This document shows, piece after piece, positions 39,768 to 52,593 of a stretch of DNA of 64,000 nucleotides. Source of the DNA: Chrysomallon squamiferum (lineage: Eukaryota > Mollusca > Gastropoda > Neomphalida > Peltospiridae). The notes beneath the pieces are model-generated. The model had not been told where the DNA came from. It did not search any database and saw nothing but the letters and a program-made list of their open reading frames with translations. Made by a program: the position numbers and the translations under genes. The stretch is from assembly GCA_012295275.1 (NCBI GenBank), contig CM022676.1, positions 141,100-205,099 of the forward strand, given 5' to 3'. Positions within the stretch are counted from its first letter, which is position 1; each line of letters opens with the position of its first letter.

Positions 39768-39935
39768 TGAATGGACAGTGGTCAACATGGTATCGGCTCG
39801 TTGTCGGCCAGTGTGTCAACTGTGTACGGATTGTGACGTTAGGCAGGAACTGTACAAACCCAGTCCCCGTGGGGTCGGGATTTCCATGCAGCGTATACTA
39901 TTCCAGTGAGACGACAGAGTCGTGTAACTGTAATG
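39768..39935 (+). CDS. Thrombospondin type 1 exon, divergent
   Basis: A 168-base exon (56 codons), acceptor TGTCTCTGCAG, donor AATG before GTTAGT, phase 1-1. It reads VNGQWSTWYRLVVGQCVNCV, RIVTLGRNCTNPVPVGSGFP, CSVYYSSETTESCNCNG. Six Cys are retained (QC, NC, RNC, PC, SC, NC), but the usual S/T-C-G-x-G turn is replaced by NCVRIVTLG. It is the last TSP1 exon found; the 3' end of the gene is unknown. The downstream tandem array starts at its donor. Confidence 0.88.
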
Positions 39936-42900
39936 GTTAGTGTTGATAATAATGACTTATAGTGACGTCAGTGTTGATAGTAATGAAATGCAGTGACGTC
40001 AGTGTTGCTAATTATGACATGTAGTGACGTCAGTGTTGCTAATAATGCCTTGTAGTGACGACAGTCTTGCAAATAGTTACTTGTAGTGACGTCAGTGTTG
40101 ATAACAATGACATGTTTTAAGTCAGTGTTGCTAACAATGACGTACTGACGTCAGTGTTGCTAATAATGACTTGTAGTGACGTCAGTGTTGCAAATGAGGA
40201 AGAGTAGAGACATCAGTGTTGCTAATAATTATATGTAGTGACGTCAGTGATGCTAATAATGACTTGTAGTGACGTCAATGTTGCTATTAATGACTAGTAG
40301 TTACGTCAGTTTTGCTAATAATGAGGTACTGACGTCAATGTTCACAATAATCACTGATAGTGAAGTCAATGTTGCTAATAACGACTTCTAGTGACGTCAG
40401 TGTTGCTAATGAGGTCTTGTAATAATGTCAGACTTGCTAATGAGCACTACTAGTGACGTCAGTGTTGCTAATAATGACTTAAAGTGACGTCATCGTTGCT
40501 AACTATGACATGGATTAATTCAGTGTTGCTAGTAATGACTTGTAGTGACATCGGTGTTGCTAATGACTTGTACTGACTTCAGTTTTGCTAATAATGATCG
40601 GTAATGAAGTGAGAGTTGCTAATGAGGACTAGTAGTTACGTCAGTGTTGCTAATAATGACTTGTAGTGACGGTGCTGTTGCTAAAAATGATATATAGTGA
40701 CATCAGTTTTGCTAATAATGATCGGTAATGAAGTCAGTGTTGCTAATAATGACATGTAGTGATGTCAGTGTTGCTAATAATGACTTATAGTTATATCAGT
40801 TTTGCTAATGATGACTTGTAGTGACAGTGGTGTTGCTAATAATGACTTGAAGGGACGTCAGTGTTGTTAATAATGACTTGTACTGAGGTCATAACAAAGG
40901 TCAAAAGGTCAGTGTACCCCAATATTCTTCAATCCTTGTCATATTGCCTTTTCAACAATACCAATTTTAGGAAGATTGTTCGGGTTTAAAAATAATTTTT
41001 TCGCTGTTTTCACACAGAATGACCCCTTGCAGCGATGTCAGATTTCCTAATAATGACATGAAATGACGCCATTGTTACTAACAATGACATGTATTAAGTC
41101 AGTGTTGCTAGTAATGAATTGTAATGAAGTCATAACAAAGGTCAAAAACGTCAGTGTACCCTGTCATTCTTCAATACTTATCATCTTGCTTTTTCAACAT
41201 TATCAATTTTATGAAGATTGTTCGGGTTTATAAATTTATGTTTTCGATCTTCTGAAAAGGAATGACCCCTAGAACTGATGTCAGGTTTGATAATAATGAC
41301 TTGTAGTGACGTCTGTGTTGATAATAATGACTTGTAGTGATATCCATCTTGCTAATAATGACATGTAGTGACGTCAATGTTGCTAATGATGACTTGTAGT
41401 GACGTCAGCGTTCCTAATCATAACTTGTAGTGACGTCAATGTTACTAATAACTGCTTGTGGTGACGTCAGTGTTGCTAATGATGACTTGTAGTGCGGTCA
41501 GTGTTGCTTATAATCACCTGTGTGACGTCAGTGTTGCTAATAATGACTTGTACTGACGTCAGTGTTGCCAATAAGGTATACTAGTGACGTAAGTGTTGCT
41601 ATTAATGACGTGTTGTGACGTCAGTGTTGCAGAGGTGGACTATTAGTGACGTCGGTGTTACTAATAATGATATATAGTGACGTCAGTGTTCCTAATGAGG
41701 ATTAGTAGTGACGTCAGTGTTGCTAATAATGACTTTTAGTGACGTCAATGTTCCTAATAATGACTTGTAGCGACGTCAGTGTTCCTAACAATCACATTTG
41801 TTAACTCAGTATTCCTAGTAATGACTTGTACTGACGTCGGTGTTGCTAATGTTGACTTGCAGTGACGTCAATGTTGCTAATGATGACTTGTAGTAATGCT
41901 AGCATTGCTAATCATATCTTGTATTGACGTCAGTGTTGCTAATGATGACTTGTAGTGACGTCAACATAGCTAATAATGATTTGTACTGACGTCAGTGTTG
42001 CTAATGATGATATGTAGTGACGTCAATGTTTCTACTAATGACTTGTACTGACGTCAGCGTTGCTAATCATAACTTCTAGTGACGTCAATATTGCTAATAA
42101 TGACTTGTACTGACGTCAGTGTTGCTAATGATATGTAGTGACGTCAATGTTTCTACTAATGACTTCCACTGAGGTCAGCGTTGCTAATCATAACTTGTAG
42201 TGACGTCAATGTTACTAATGACTGATTGTGGTGACGTCAGTGTTGCTAATAATGGCTTGCAGTGACGTCATCGTTGCTAAGAATTACATGTATTAAGTCA
42301 GTGTTGCTAATAATAACTTATAGTGACGTCATTGTTCCTAATAATGACTTGTACTGACGTCAGTGTTGTTAATGACGACCAGTTGTGACTTATTATAACG
42401 TCATGTAACCAATAAGGACTAGTAGTGACGCTATTAATGACGTTTTGTGACGTCAGTGTTGCACAGGAGGACTATTAGTGACGTCGGTGTTACTAATAAT
42501 GATATATAGTGACGTCAGTGTTTCTAATAATGATTTGTAATGACGTCAGTGTTCCTAATGAGGAGTAGTAGTGACGTTAGTGTTGCTAATAATGACTCGT
42601 AGTGACGTCAATGTTGCTAATGATGACTTGTACAGGCGTAAGTGTTGCTTATGATGATATATATAGTGACGTCAGTGTTGCTTATAATAACTGGTAGTGA
42701 CGTCAGTGTTGCTCATAATGACTGGTACTGAGGTCAGTGTTGCTAATGACGACCAGTAGTGACTTCTAAAGACGTCAGTGTTGAAATAAGGACTATTATT
42801 AGCAAATTGCTAATAATGATGTTCAGTGACGTCAATGTTGCTAGTTATGACTTGTAGTGACGTCAGCGTTGCTAATCATAACTTGTAGTGACGTCAGTGT

Positions 42901-43805
42901 TGCTGATGATGACTTGTCGCGATGTCAATATTACTAATGATGACTTGTTGTGACGTCACTGTTGCTTATAATAACTTGTACTGACGCCAGTGTTACTTAT
43001 GACGACTAGTACTGACGTATTATGACGTCAGTGTTGCTATTACGGACTGGTAGTGACGTCAGATTTCCTAATAATGACGTGTAGTCACGTCAGTTTTTGT
43101 AATGAGGACTAGTAGTGACGTCAGTGTTGCTATTAATGAGGTATAGTGATATCAGTGTTGCTAATGATGACTTGTACTGACGGTGTTGTTGCCAATGAGG
43201 ACTAGTAGTGACGTCATTGTTGCTGATGAGCACTAGTAGTGATGTCAATGTTGCTAATGAGGCCTAGTAGTGACTTCAGTGTTGCTAATAATGACTTGTA
43301 CTGACGTCATTGTTGCTTATAATGACTTGTAGTGACGTCAGTGTTGCTAATAATGACTTAAAATGACGTCGTCGTTGCTAACTATGACATGTATTAATTC
43401 AGTGTTGCTAGTAATGACTTGTAGTGACATCGGTGTTGCTAATAATGACTTGTACTGACTTCAGTTTTGCTAATAATGACTTGTAGTCACGTCAGTGTTT
43501 CTAACAAGGACTAGTAGTTACGTCAGTGTTGCTATTAATGACTTGTAGTGATGTCAGTGTTGCTGATGAGGGCTAGTACTAACGTCACTGCTGGTAATAA
43601 TGATATGTAATGACATCAGTGTTGCTGATAATGACAGGTAGTGACGTCATTGTTGCTAATAATGAAATGTTAGATAAATGTAGTTAACGATGAGGTCTGT
43701 TCTAAATAATTTCCTAGATGCGGATATAGCAGAACGAGCTGTAGTGATTTGTAATGACGTCCGAGTTGCTAATGAGGACTAATAGTGACGTCAGTGTTGC
43801 TAATA
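39936..43805. repeat. ~31-bp tandem array rich in TGACGTCA palindromes
   Basis: Some 120 imperfect units with consensus TGTTGCTAATAATGACTTG then TAGTGACGTCAG. By eye about fifty units hold the exact palindrome TGACGTCA; most of the others are one base off (TGATGTCA, TTACGTCA, TGACATCA and similar). The array begins at the donor of the TSP1 exon ending at 39935, whose first intronic bases GTTAGTGTTGATAATAATGA already match the unit. TGACGTCA is the consensus full CRE bound by CREB/ATF-type bZIP factors; whether it acts that way here is inference. Confidence 0.93.
40889..41285. repeat. Pair of ~145-bp direct repeats inside the CRE-rich array
   Basis: The block from CATAACAAAGGTCAAAA through TTCAACAATACCAATTTTA to GAATGACCCCT occurs at about 40909-41030 and again at about 41132-41275 with moderate divergence. 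It interrupts the 31-bp units and was evidently copied with some of them. Confidence 0.8.
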
Positions 43806-44640
<835 letters not shown>

Positions 44641-44689
44641 TATATATATTCAGAAATCTTAGTATTTTATATTTTATATTTTATTAGTA

Positions 44690-47540
44690 CCACTCTTTGT
44701 TCTGTTTCCTTAGATTTTTCTTTTCTTTTCTTATTCATCTTTGTTCATTCTTTAAGCTGTTTCAATATTTTCTTTCTTTCTTTCTTTCATTCTTTCTTTT
44801 CTATCTTTCTTTCTTTCTTTTTTTTCTCTCTTTTCCATCTTTTCTTTCCTATCTTTCATTCCATCCTTCCTTCTTTTTTCTACGTGTTACCATTTCTTTA
44901 TTATTTATTTATGAAATACTTTAATCAGTTTAAACACTCTGCCCTCACTGATTATTTAGTCGAGCTTTTGTATTCGAGTTTTCTATCTTATTTTCTTAAT
45001 ACCAGTGAACACATCTCACATAAGGGAGGCCACTCTAAATATACCAGTGAACACATCTCACATAGGGGAGGTGACTCTAAATACCAGTGAACACATCTCA
45101 CATAAGGGAGGCAACTCTAAGTATACCAGTGAACACATCTCACATAGGGGAGGCGACTCTAAATACCAGTGAACACCTCTCACATAGGGAAAGTAACTCT
45201 AAATATAGAAGTGAACACTTCTCGCATAAGGGAGGCGATTCTAAATATATCAGTGAACATATTTCGCATAAGCTTTTATTTATTTATTTTTTCTTCAGTC
45301 AGTCAGTATTCTCTGTTTTCTTTCTCAGTAATCAAATGAATTTGGTACGGAAATACTTATCCTGATAACCAATGCAGTCCACATACAATTTTATATTTTA
45401 TTATCAATAAAATCTGAAAAGAATGCTGCGTTTAAATAGTACCACTCTTTGTTCTGTTTCCTTAGATTTTTCTTTTCTTTTCTTATTCATTTTTGTTCAT
45501 TCTTTAAGCTGTTTCAATACTTTCTTTCTTTCTTTCTTTGCTTCTTTCTTTTCTATCTTTCTTTCTTTCTTTCTCTCTTTTCCATCTTTTATTTCCTATC
45601 TTTCATTCCATCCTTCCTTCTTTTTTCTACGTGTTACCATTTCTTTATTATTTATTTATGAAATACTTTAATCAGTTTAAACACTCTGCTCTCACTGATT
45701 ATTTAGTCTAGCTTTTGTATTCGAGTTTTCTATCTTATTTTCTTAATACCAGTGAACACATCTCACATAAGGGAGGCCACTCTAAATATACCAGTGAACA
45801 CATCTCACATAGGGGAGGTGACTCTAAATACCAGTGAACACATCTCACATAAGGGAGGCACCTCTATGTATACCAGTGAACACATCTCACATAGGGAAAG
45901 TAACTCGAAATATATCAGTGAACATATTTCGCATAAGCTTTTATTTATTTATTTTTTCTTCAGTCAGTCAGTATTCTCTGTTTTCTTTCTCAGTAATCAA
46001 ATGAATTTGGTATGGAAATTCTTATCCTGATAATCAATGCAGTCCGCATACCATTTTATATTTTATTATCTATAAAATCTGAAAAGAATGCTGCGTTTAA
46101 ATAGTACCACTCTTTGTTCTGTTTCCTTAGATTTTTCTTTTCTTTTCTTATTCATTTTTGTTCATTCTTTAAGCTGTTTCAATACTTTCTTTCTTTCTTT
46201 CTTTCCTTCTTTCTTTTCTATCTTTCTTTCTTTCTTTTTTCTCTGTCTTTTCCATTTTTTATTTCCTATCTTTCATTCCATCCTTCCTTCTTTTTTCTAC
46301 CTGTTACCATTTCTTTATTATTTATTTATGAAAAACTTTAATCAGTTTAAACACTCTGCTCTCACTGATTATTTAGTCGAGCTTTTGTATTCGAGTTTTC
46401 TATCTTATTTTCTTAATACCAGTGAACACATCTCACATAAGGGAGGCCACTCTAAATATACCAGTGAACACATCTCACATAGGGGAGGTGACTCTAAATA
46501 CCAGTGAACACATCTCACATAAGGGAGGCAACTCTAAGTATACCAGTGAACACATCTCACATAGGGGAGGCGACTCTAAATACCAGTGAACACCTCTCAC
46601 ATAGGGAAAGTAACTCTAAATATAGAAGTGAACACTTCTCGCATAAGGGAGGCGATTCTAAATATATCAGTGAACATATTTCGCATAAGCTTTTATTTAT
46701 TTATTTTCTCTTCAGTCAGTCAGTATTCTCTGTTTTCTTTCTCAGTAATCAAATGAATTTAGATTGGAAATTCTTATCCTGATAATCAATGCAGTCCGCA
46801 TACCATTTTATATTTTATTATCAACAAAATCTGAAAAGAATGCTGCGTTTAAATAGTACCACTCTTTGTTCTGTTTCCTTAGATTTTTCTTTTCTTTTCT
46901 TATTCATTTTTGTTCATTCTTTAAGCTGTTTCAATATTTTCTTTCTTTCTTTCTTTCCTTCTTTCTTTTCTATCTTTCTTTCTTTCTTTTCTTTCTCTCT
47001 TTTCCATTTTTTATTTCCTATCTTTCATTCCATCCTTCCTTCTTTTTTCTACCTGTTACCATTTCTTTATTATTTATTTATGAAAAACTTTAATCAGTTT
47101 AAACACTCTGCTCTCACTGATTATTTAGTCGAGCTTTTGTATTCGAGTTTTCTATCTTATTTTCTTAATACCAGTGAACACATCTCACATAAGGGAGGCC
47201 ACTCTAAATATACCAGTGAACACATCTCACATAGGGGAGGTGACTCTAAATACCAGTGAACACATCTCACATAAGGGAGGCAACTCTATGTATACCAGTG
47301 AACACATCTCACATAGGGGAGGCGACTCTAAATACCAGTGAACACCTCTCACATAGGGAAAGTAACTCTAAATATGGAAGTGAACTCTTCTCGCATAAGG
47401 GAGGCGATTCTAAATATATCAGTGAACATATTTCGCATAAGCTTTTATTTATTTATTTTTTCTTCAGTCAGTATTCTCTGTTTTCTTTCTCAGTAATCAA
47501 ATGAATTTAGTATGGAAATTCTTATCCTGATAATCAATGC
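44690..47540. repeat. Macrosatellite of ~0.67-0.75 kb units (left array)
   Basis: Four units. Each has GTACCACTCTTTGTTCTGTT, a CTTT-rich pyrimidine tract, TTTCATTCCATCCTTCCTTC, AAACACTCTGCTCTCACTGA, then 4-7 short repeats of about 40-42 bases (CCAGTGAACACATCTCACAT, AAGGGAGGCNACTCTAAATA), and finally TTCAGTCAGTCAGTATTCTC and CAGTAATCAAATGAATTT. Unit starts by the GCTTTTATTTATTTATT landmark are about 45271, 45938, 46689 and 47441. Frames such as SEHISHKGGDSKY repeat with the array and are not taken as genes. It ends abruptly at CAATGCAG in a broken Ig exon. Confidence 0.93.
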
Positions 47541-47578
47541 AGGATCACTGAGTATGGGATCAACATGTAATTTCATTT
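47541..47578 (+). pseudogene. Tail of a broken Ig exon (paralogue of 58559-58882)
   Basis: GATCACTGAGT, then ATGGGATCAACATGT, matches the end of the second Ig exon of the gene at 54.2-59.4 kb (GATCACTGAGTGAAGGATCA...). In frame it reads SLSMGSTCNFILRG against SLSEGSTCHKVDAG. The match starts immediately at the macrosatellite junction, so the rest of the exon is gone. A weak phase 1 donor (AGAG before GTGCAG) follows at 47579. It looks like the remnant of a duplicated Ig gene cut by satellite expansion. Confidence 0.5.
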
Positions 47579-48600
47579 TAAGAGGTGCAGATTACGTGAA
47601 ACTTTCTGCGTCGAAATCATAATAGATTCTAACCGGGTTGATTTCACTCCTAGCTGTTAAAATGTGGAAGGAAAAAAACTGAACATCATTTCAAAATAGG
47701 ACAAAAGCAAGAAGAAGAAGCAGGGAAAAATGATGAAAAAATCATTGATTAGTTAAACTTAATCATCCTTGACTTTGAAAGAAATTAATCTTACGATTTA
47801 CTGGAAGAAATTATAGATATTCGTATGCCTTTTGAATGATTTGCTTGTTCTCGATAAATATAAAACCAATATATATACATACACATATATGCTACATATG
47901 CATATATACACACACAAACAAACCAAACAAAATCAAGACATACATACTAACTTATGTACGTACGTACAGACAGACAAGCATACAGGCATATGTAATTACA
48001 CTATGTGCGAAAGGTCATACACATTTTTCCATTATTTTTTAACTGAAAAAGAGAAGAGATCCAGTCGTCTCCATTCGACTGTTTTTTTTGTTGTTATCTG
48101 AAGTCAGCAGTCTGTCTGACCTCAGAGCAGTCGCTGTAGTAAAGGAAGAAATCACTTGTGATACATTCTGAAATCTTCAGTGCTCTAGTGTTAATCGCAT
48201 AAACAATATTAGGAAAGTACAAAGTCATTTGTTTTAACATTTACTATGAGAACACATTTAGCAGGATGTTTGTATTGATATTTGTTCATTTGAAAGAAGC
48301 AAGAAATATAGCTATCAGTTATTTAGAGTTATTTGTTTAATTATTGAAGCTATTTATACGCATATTACTAGTGTTTATGTAGATTCTGGACTATTTATGA
48401 AAGAATTATCGAGTAAGTAATATATTTATACTCCATCTCGTTATATTAAACATAGCCAAGAATGAATGCTCCATTTCATTAAATGAAAGATATCCACAAT
48501 GAGTAATAGTTTATACTTATATTTATATTTTAATTTGTTTATATGTAACAAATATAAATATATAAATGTGTATGTATGTGTGTGTGTGTGTGTATATTCA

Positions 48601-48675
<75 letters not shown>

Positions 48676-48945
48676 ACCGGGTCAGGTATTTGATTTTGTT
48701 ATTGTTGTTATTTTTGTTTCAGATACCTACTGGAACATCATCATGTATTGATATTTGAATTTTTAGATCACCTATTTCCTGTTTCTTTGGTTGTGACATT
48801 CAGAATATTGCATTTCAAATAACTGACATATAAATTTCTAAATTAGAAAAAAAAATAGTAATACGAGAAAATGAAATAAAGAGAAATATACACAAAAATA
48901 ACAAAATTACAAATAAAAAAACCCATAAATAAAATTAAAAAAATA

Positions 48946-48984
<39 letters not shown>

Positions 48985-49024
48985 AATAAAATAAGATCTG
49001 ATAAGTATTAGTTCAAAATATATC
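47579..49024. other. Unique DNA with simple repeats
   Basis: Contains TACA/ATAC-rich DNA (about 47870-47930), a TG run and a 60-base AT run (about 48604-48664), and an AAAT run (about 48948-48982). A possible tiny terminal exon lies at 48722: TTTTGTTTCAG followed in phase 1 by DTYWNIIMY and TGA. That is too short to support as a gene. Confidence 0.5.
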
Positions 49025-49290
49025 AGGCAAATTGTAATAAAGTTTTTCATTATCTATATGACTAAATCGCTTTTTTTTGTATCTGTCTGCTATTAAACAG
49101 CTTAGTTATTAATTCTTTGATGTGTATATCCTGATTTCTCGTGCTTATATTAATGTCTGTATTTTATGTGACATATTAGTATTAGAGTTATGTGTTACTA
49201 CTCGTATAATAAAGCACTATGTATATTTTGATTTGTTTGATCCTTTCTGAGAAATAATAAAGAACTGTAAATGTTACTTTCAATAAATTT
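49025..49290. repeat. Duplicated non-coding block Y, copy 1
   Basis: Matches 52594-52850 with modest divergence, sharing TATCTGTCTGCTATTAAACA, CTACTCGTATAATAAAGCAC and CTGAGAAATAATAA. It carries AATAAA motifs but no coding frame. It may be the 3' part of an old retroelement or a segmental duplicate. Confidence 0.8.
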
Positions 49291-49397
49291 TCTAATTATA
49301 GTTCATGGGGAATTTGTATTTATTTGTTATATATATTACTTTTGGTTCTTAATGTGTAAATTGTGATGCACAGTGGTTTTATATATATACCTTTAAT

Positions 49398-49765
49398 TTC
49401 AATGCTTAGAACAAACCACAAACAGCAGTAGGAACCCACTAACAAGAACCGTAGCAAACTGAACTTGATACCTTCACTCAGTTTATAATGTCCATAGCAT
49501 CGTTTTAACCAGTATCAAAGTTTAAACTATTTTCTGAATCATTGCAGCCAGAAACAGCGAGAAATCTGTATAAATCTATTTTTATCATCAGAGATGTGGA
49601 CTAGGTGTTTTTTCGTTTCCGACTCAGGGCTTAATTGTTGTGTCACGGTCACAATATTACATCCGTCACAAAGTGTCCGTCACTTGTTTTCAAACTAAAT
49701 AATCATAACAGGTAATTTTGTGCAGTTAGGTGACCTGCACTACAAGAGAAAATGTTTATTTTTGC
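49398..49765. repeat. Duplicated block Z, copy 1 (also in an Ig-gene intron)
   Basis: Shares AACAAACCACAAACAGCAGT, AACAAGAACCGTAGCAAACT and CAGTATCAAAGTTTAAACTA with 57115-57645, which lies in the intron between the two Ig exons. Similarity resumes at AGATGTGGACTAG and TGTTTTCAAACT after gaps. This supports a duplicated piece of the Ig gene locus here. Confidence 0.8.
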
Positions 49766-49769
49766 CAGA

Positions 49770-50230
49770 TGATGGTCTGGTTTTTTAAATGATTATCATA
49801 TGTTTGCGTGGCTTAATAACCTGTATACATAGATAGAGTGAATCAAATAGCAGAACATATTAAAATTATGACACAAAACGTGGCATCGTCGTCCTCCAGT
49901 GCTTTCAAATCAGTTCCACCCTATTATCCATTTTATATTGCCACGTGTCATTAACGATAATAATAATAGACTTGGTACCATATCTCCTTCCATCTCACAT
50001 GACAACACAGAGACACTGAGACGTCCTTGTGTTGCTAATGTCATTTTATCCTTTTGTGACAATCACTGCGGTTATCGTCTGTGCAAGCGAAAAGTATGTA
50101 ATTAACATAATTCCGTAATGGTCGCCGCGTATTGTATTCAGCGACACTTGACATGTGTGTATTGTCAAATTGATCTAAATTACTAAGACATAGTTTTTCT
50201 GTCAACCGGCATATCGAAATATACTGCAAT
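49770..50230. repeat. Block X, diverged copy 3
   Basis: Matches the part of block X after the microsatellite: TATGACACAAAACGTGGCAT, GGTACCATATCTCCTTCCAT and GACGTCCTTGTGTTGCTAAT. It lacks the GA run (AGATAGAGTGAATCAAATAG instead) and carries about 100 extra bases (from GGTTATCGTCTGTGCAAGCG to CGACACTTGACATG) missing from copies 1 and 2. It may therefore be closer to the ancestral form. Confidence 0.8.
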
Positions 50231-50349
50231 ATATTTAAAAATCCCTAATGTGCATAACTCCGTCATAGTCACCTAAACCATTAATTCCTAGATAACAACG
50301 ATCACACACATACATTCATACGTCCATAAACAATAACACTGTAAGCAAT

Positions 50350-51790
50350 ATAAATTTGTTTGGGGGATAATTCTGGAGGTTTTTCATGAATAATTTCGAC
50401 AATAGTTGTAAAAGGGAGAAAACCTGATATTACTTCATATGCAATATCAGCCAGTTTGAAAGAAACACTAAATGGTAATAATTATTTTGTTATATTTAAT
50501 GAATGTATTCTGAAAAACTGGATGAGACAATATTTCGTCTGTATCAAGTGGGAAAGTACGTTCCCCATTATTAACATAGTCCCAGTCTGATAACATTTCA
50601 GCATAAAAAGGTTTGATAACCTTCAAAGCATCTTTACTGTAAACTATCTAAAAAATGTCATCATTTAAATTCATATTCACATAATTTCCAAGAAATACGG
50701 ATATTGTATAGTTCCGAACATTTTTAAAATCATTATCAAAATATTTATTTTATATTTTAATACGAAAAGCAATTTCCTTTGATGAAATATCTGTAACACT
50801 TAGCTCACACGATTGTTGTTGAATATTTTATTACAGATGTTTTTCCTTCCCATATAAATTTATAAAATAACTTGTGGATTTCATTTTCTACCCAGTTTGG
50901 TATATTTATTGTGCTAATCGTATATCAAAGTCTAGATAGAACAAAATATTCCATACTTCTGCTTTTCTGTGTAAAATGAGTTTCCTTTGACTCCATACAT
51001 TAATTAAACTACAAATTTTATCTAATTTATTTTTTCAGTTCATACTTTAACATAAGGACTTATTTGGTGCTAAATGTATACCTATAATTTTAACAGAATC
51101 TTTACTTATCGATATCTCAAAGTTAAAAGATAAGTTTTATTTAACAGTCTTACGAAGACAAAGTGCTTCTGACTTTTCTACATTGACTTTTGCCCCTGAA
51201 CACGACAATACATATATATTGTATTAAAAACAGATTCTACAGACTCAGCATCGCAGACAGTTACATTAGTGTCATCTGCATGCTGAAGTAATAAAGAATT
51301 AAATTCGTTTGTTATTCTAATTCCATTCATGCTCTGTCTTTTTCTAATTAAATTATTCAAGGGTTCAGCTGCAATAACATAAAGCATCATTGATATTGGA
51401 CATCCTTGATTAACACCTTTTGTACCATGGAGGAAATGTGTTGAATGTCCTTTAATTTTGAACAACTTTTTATATCATTACAGAGCATTTTAATCCACAT
51501 TATAAATTTATCACAAATATTTAATTCTTTCAGAACTTTTAAAATAAATATATGTGACACTCAATCAAAAGCTTTTTCTTCATCAATCTTAACAATAAAC
51601 CCTTCAGTATTATTTAACTCAACAATATTTATGACATGTCTTACTGACATAATATTATCAGTAACATCTCTTCATTTTACCCAACAGATTTATTCTGATG
51701 AAATAATAGTTGACGTAACCTTTTTAAGACGATTAGCAAGAACTTTAGAAATACTTTTATAATCTACGTTTAACAGTCTATATTTAAGGC
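50350..51790 (-). pseudogene. Dead L1/Tx1-type LINE (reverse transcriptase and C-terminal part)
   Basis: The minus-strand conceptual frame begins near 51790 with YRLLNVDYKSISKVLANRLK and continues with SVRHVINIVELNNTEGFIVK, IDEEKAFD, VNQGCPISMMLYVIAAEPLN, then HADDTNVTV (the YADD catalytic motif as HADD, 51271-51282) and NVEKSEAL. Past that come KIIGIHLAPNK, INVWSQRKL and KLADIAYEVISGFLP. This is a non-LTR retrotransposon ORF2 of the L1/Tx1 kind, 5'-truncated, with many in-frame stops (for example SSE-stop, AFD-stop) and at least one frameshift. Inactive; the usual Tyr of YADD is also lost. Confidence 0.85.
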
Positions 51791-52593
51791 GGACGACGTT
51801 ACTTTCCACCATCGAGACAAGCTTAAGAAAAGTTGCTCAAAAACCGAGGTTGATCATCGCTTCCCACCAAGTGCACCCTGCTTTGTCTTTCGTCACTTTT
51901 GCGTGCATCTACGTTTTGTGGGAAACCAGGCACTGGCAGGTTTGTAGTTCTAGGACTTTTAATAGGAAATGAAAACCAGAGTTAGGTAATCGGGAATCAT
52001 ATTCCATTCCAGCCGGATCGATTTCTATAAGAAAAGAAAATATTTTAAATCAACAATGAAATAAATATCTTTTTAGATAGGTTCCGCTGATCTTGTTGTT
52101 TTTAAATATAAATTTCTTCAGTTTCATCAGTCTTTTTAAAATAAATGTCCTGTACCATTTAGTAGGTGCAAATTATGGATTCAGTAATGAGTGTTTCCAA
52201 ATTATAATTGGAAAACGATTGACTGCTGTTTATTACTGTAGATCTTGTTATCCTGATTATTTTCTCAACAGAATTCAAAGTCGTTACTTAAATAGTTCCA
52301 TAGTTACGACTCTTTTAATATTGAACAATTACCATATTTTACAAATCTCGAATTTTAGGGCCCATTATGAACTGGATTGTTTCCGATAAAGATTATTTCA
52401 TTATATATCATTTCTTTTAACACATCTACATTGTTCATACACACTGAATAAAGTTAAAGTTCCAAAAATCAGTCATTGTGCTAGACTATTCACTCAATAA
52501 AAAAATTAAATATTTGAAATTTAAAAACTTATATATATATATATATATATATTTATATGTAAACAGAACGGGAAGATTTATATCATGAAAAAA
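51791..52593. other. No gene recognised
   Basis: Sequence 5' of the LINE truncation point. A 98-codon plus-strand frame at 52093-52389 is open but A/T-rich and has no recognisable domain or splice context. A short AT run lies at about 52529-52551. Confidence 0.5.

Noticed and set aside
48499-48758. Ile-Tyr repeat ORFs over an AT run
   Set aside because: Artefacts of a dinucleotide repeat.
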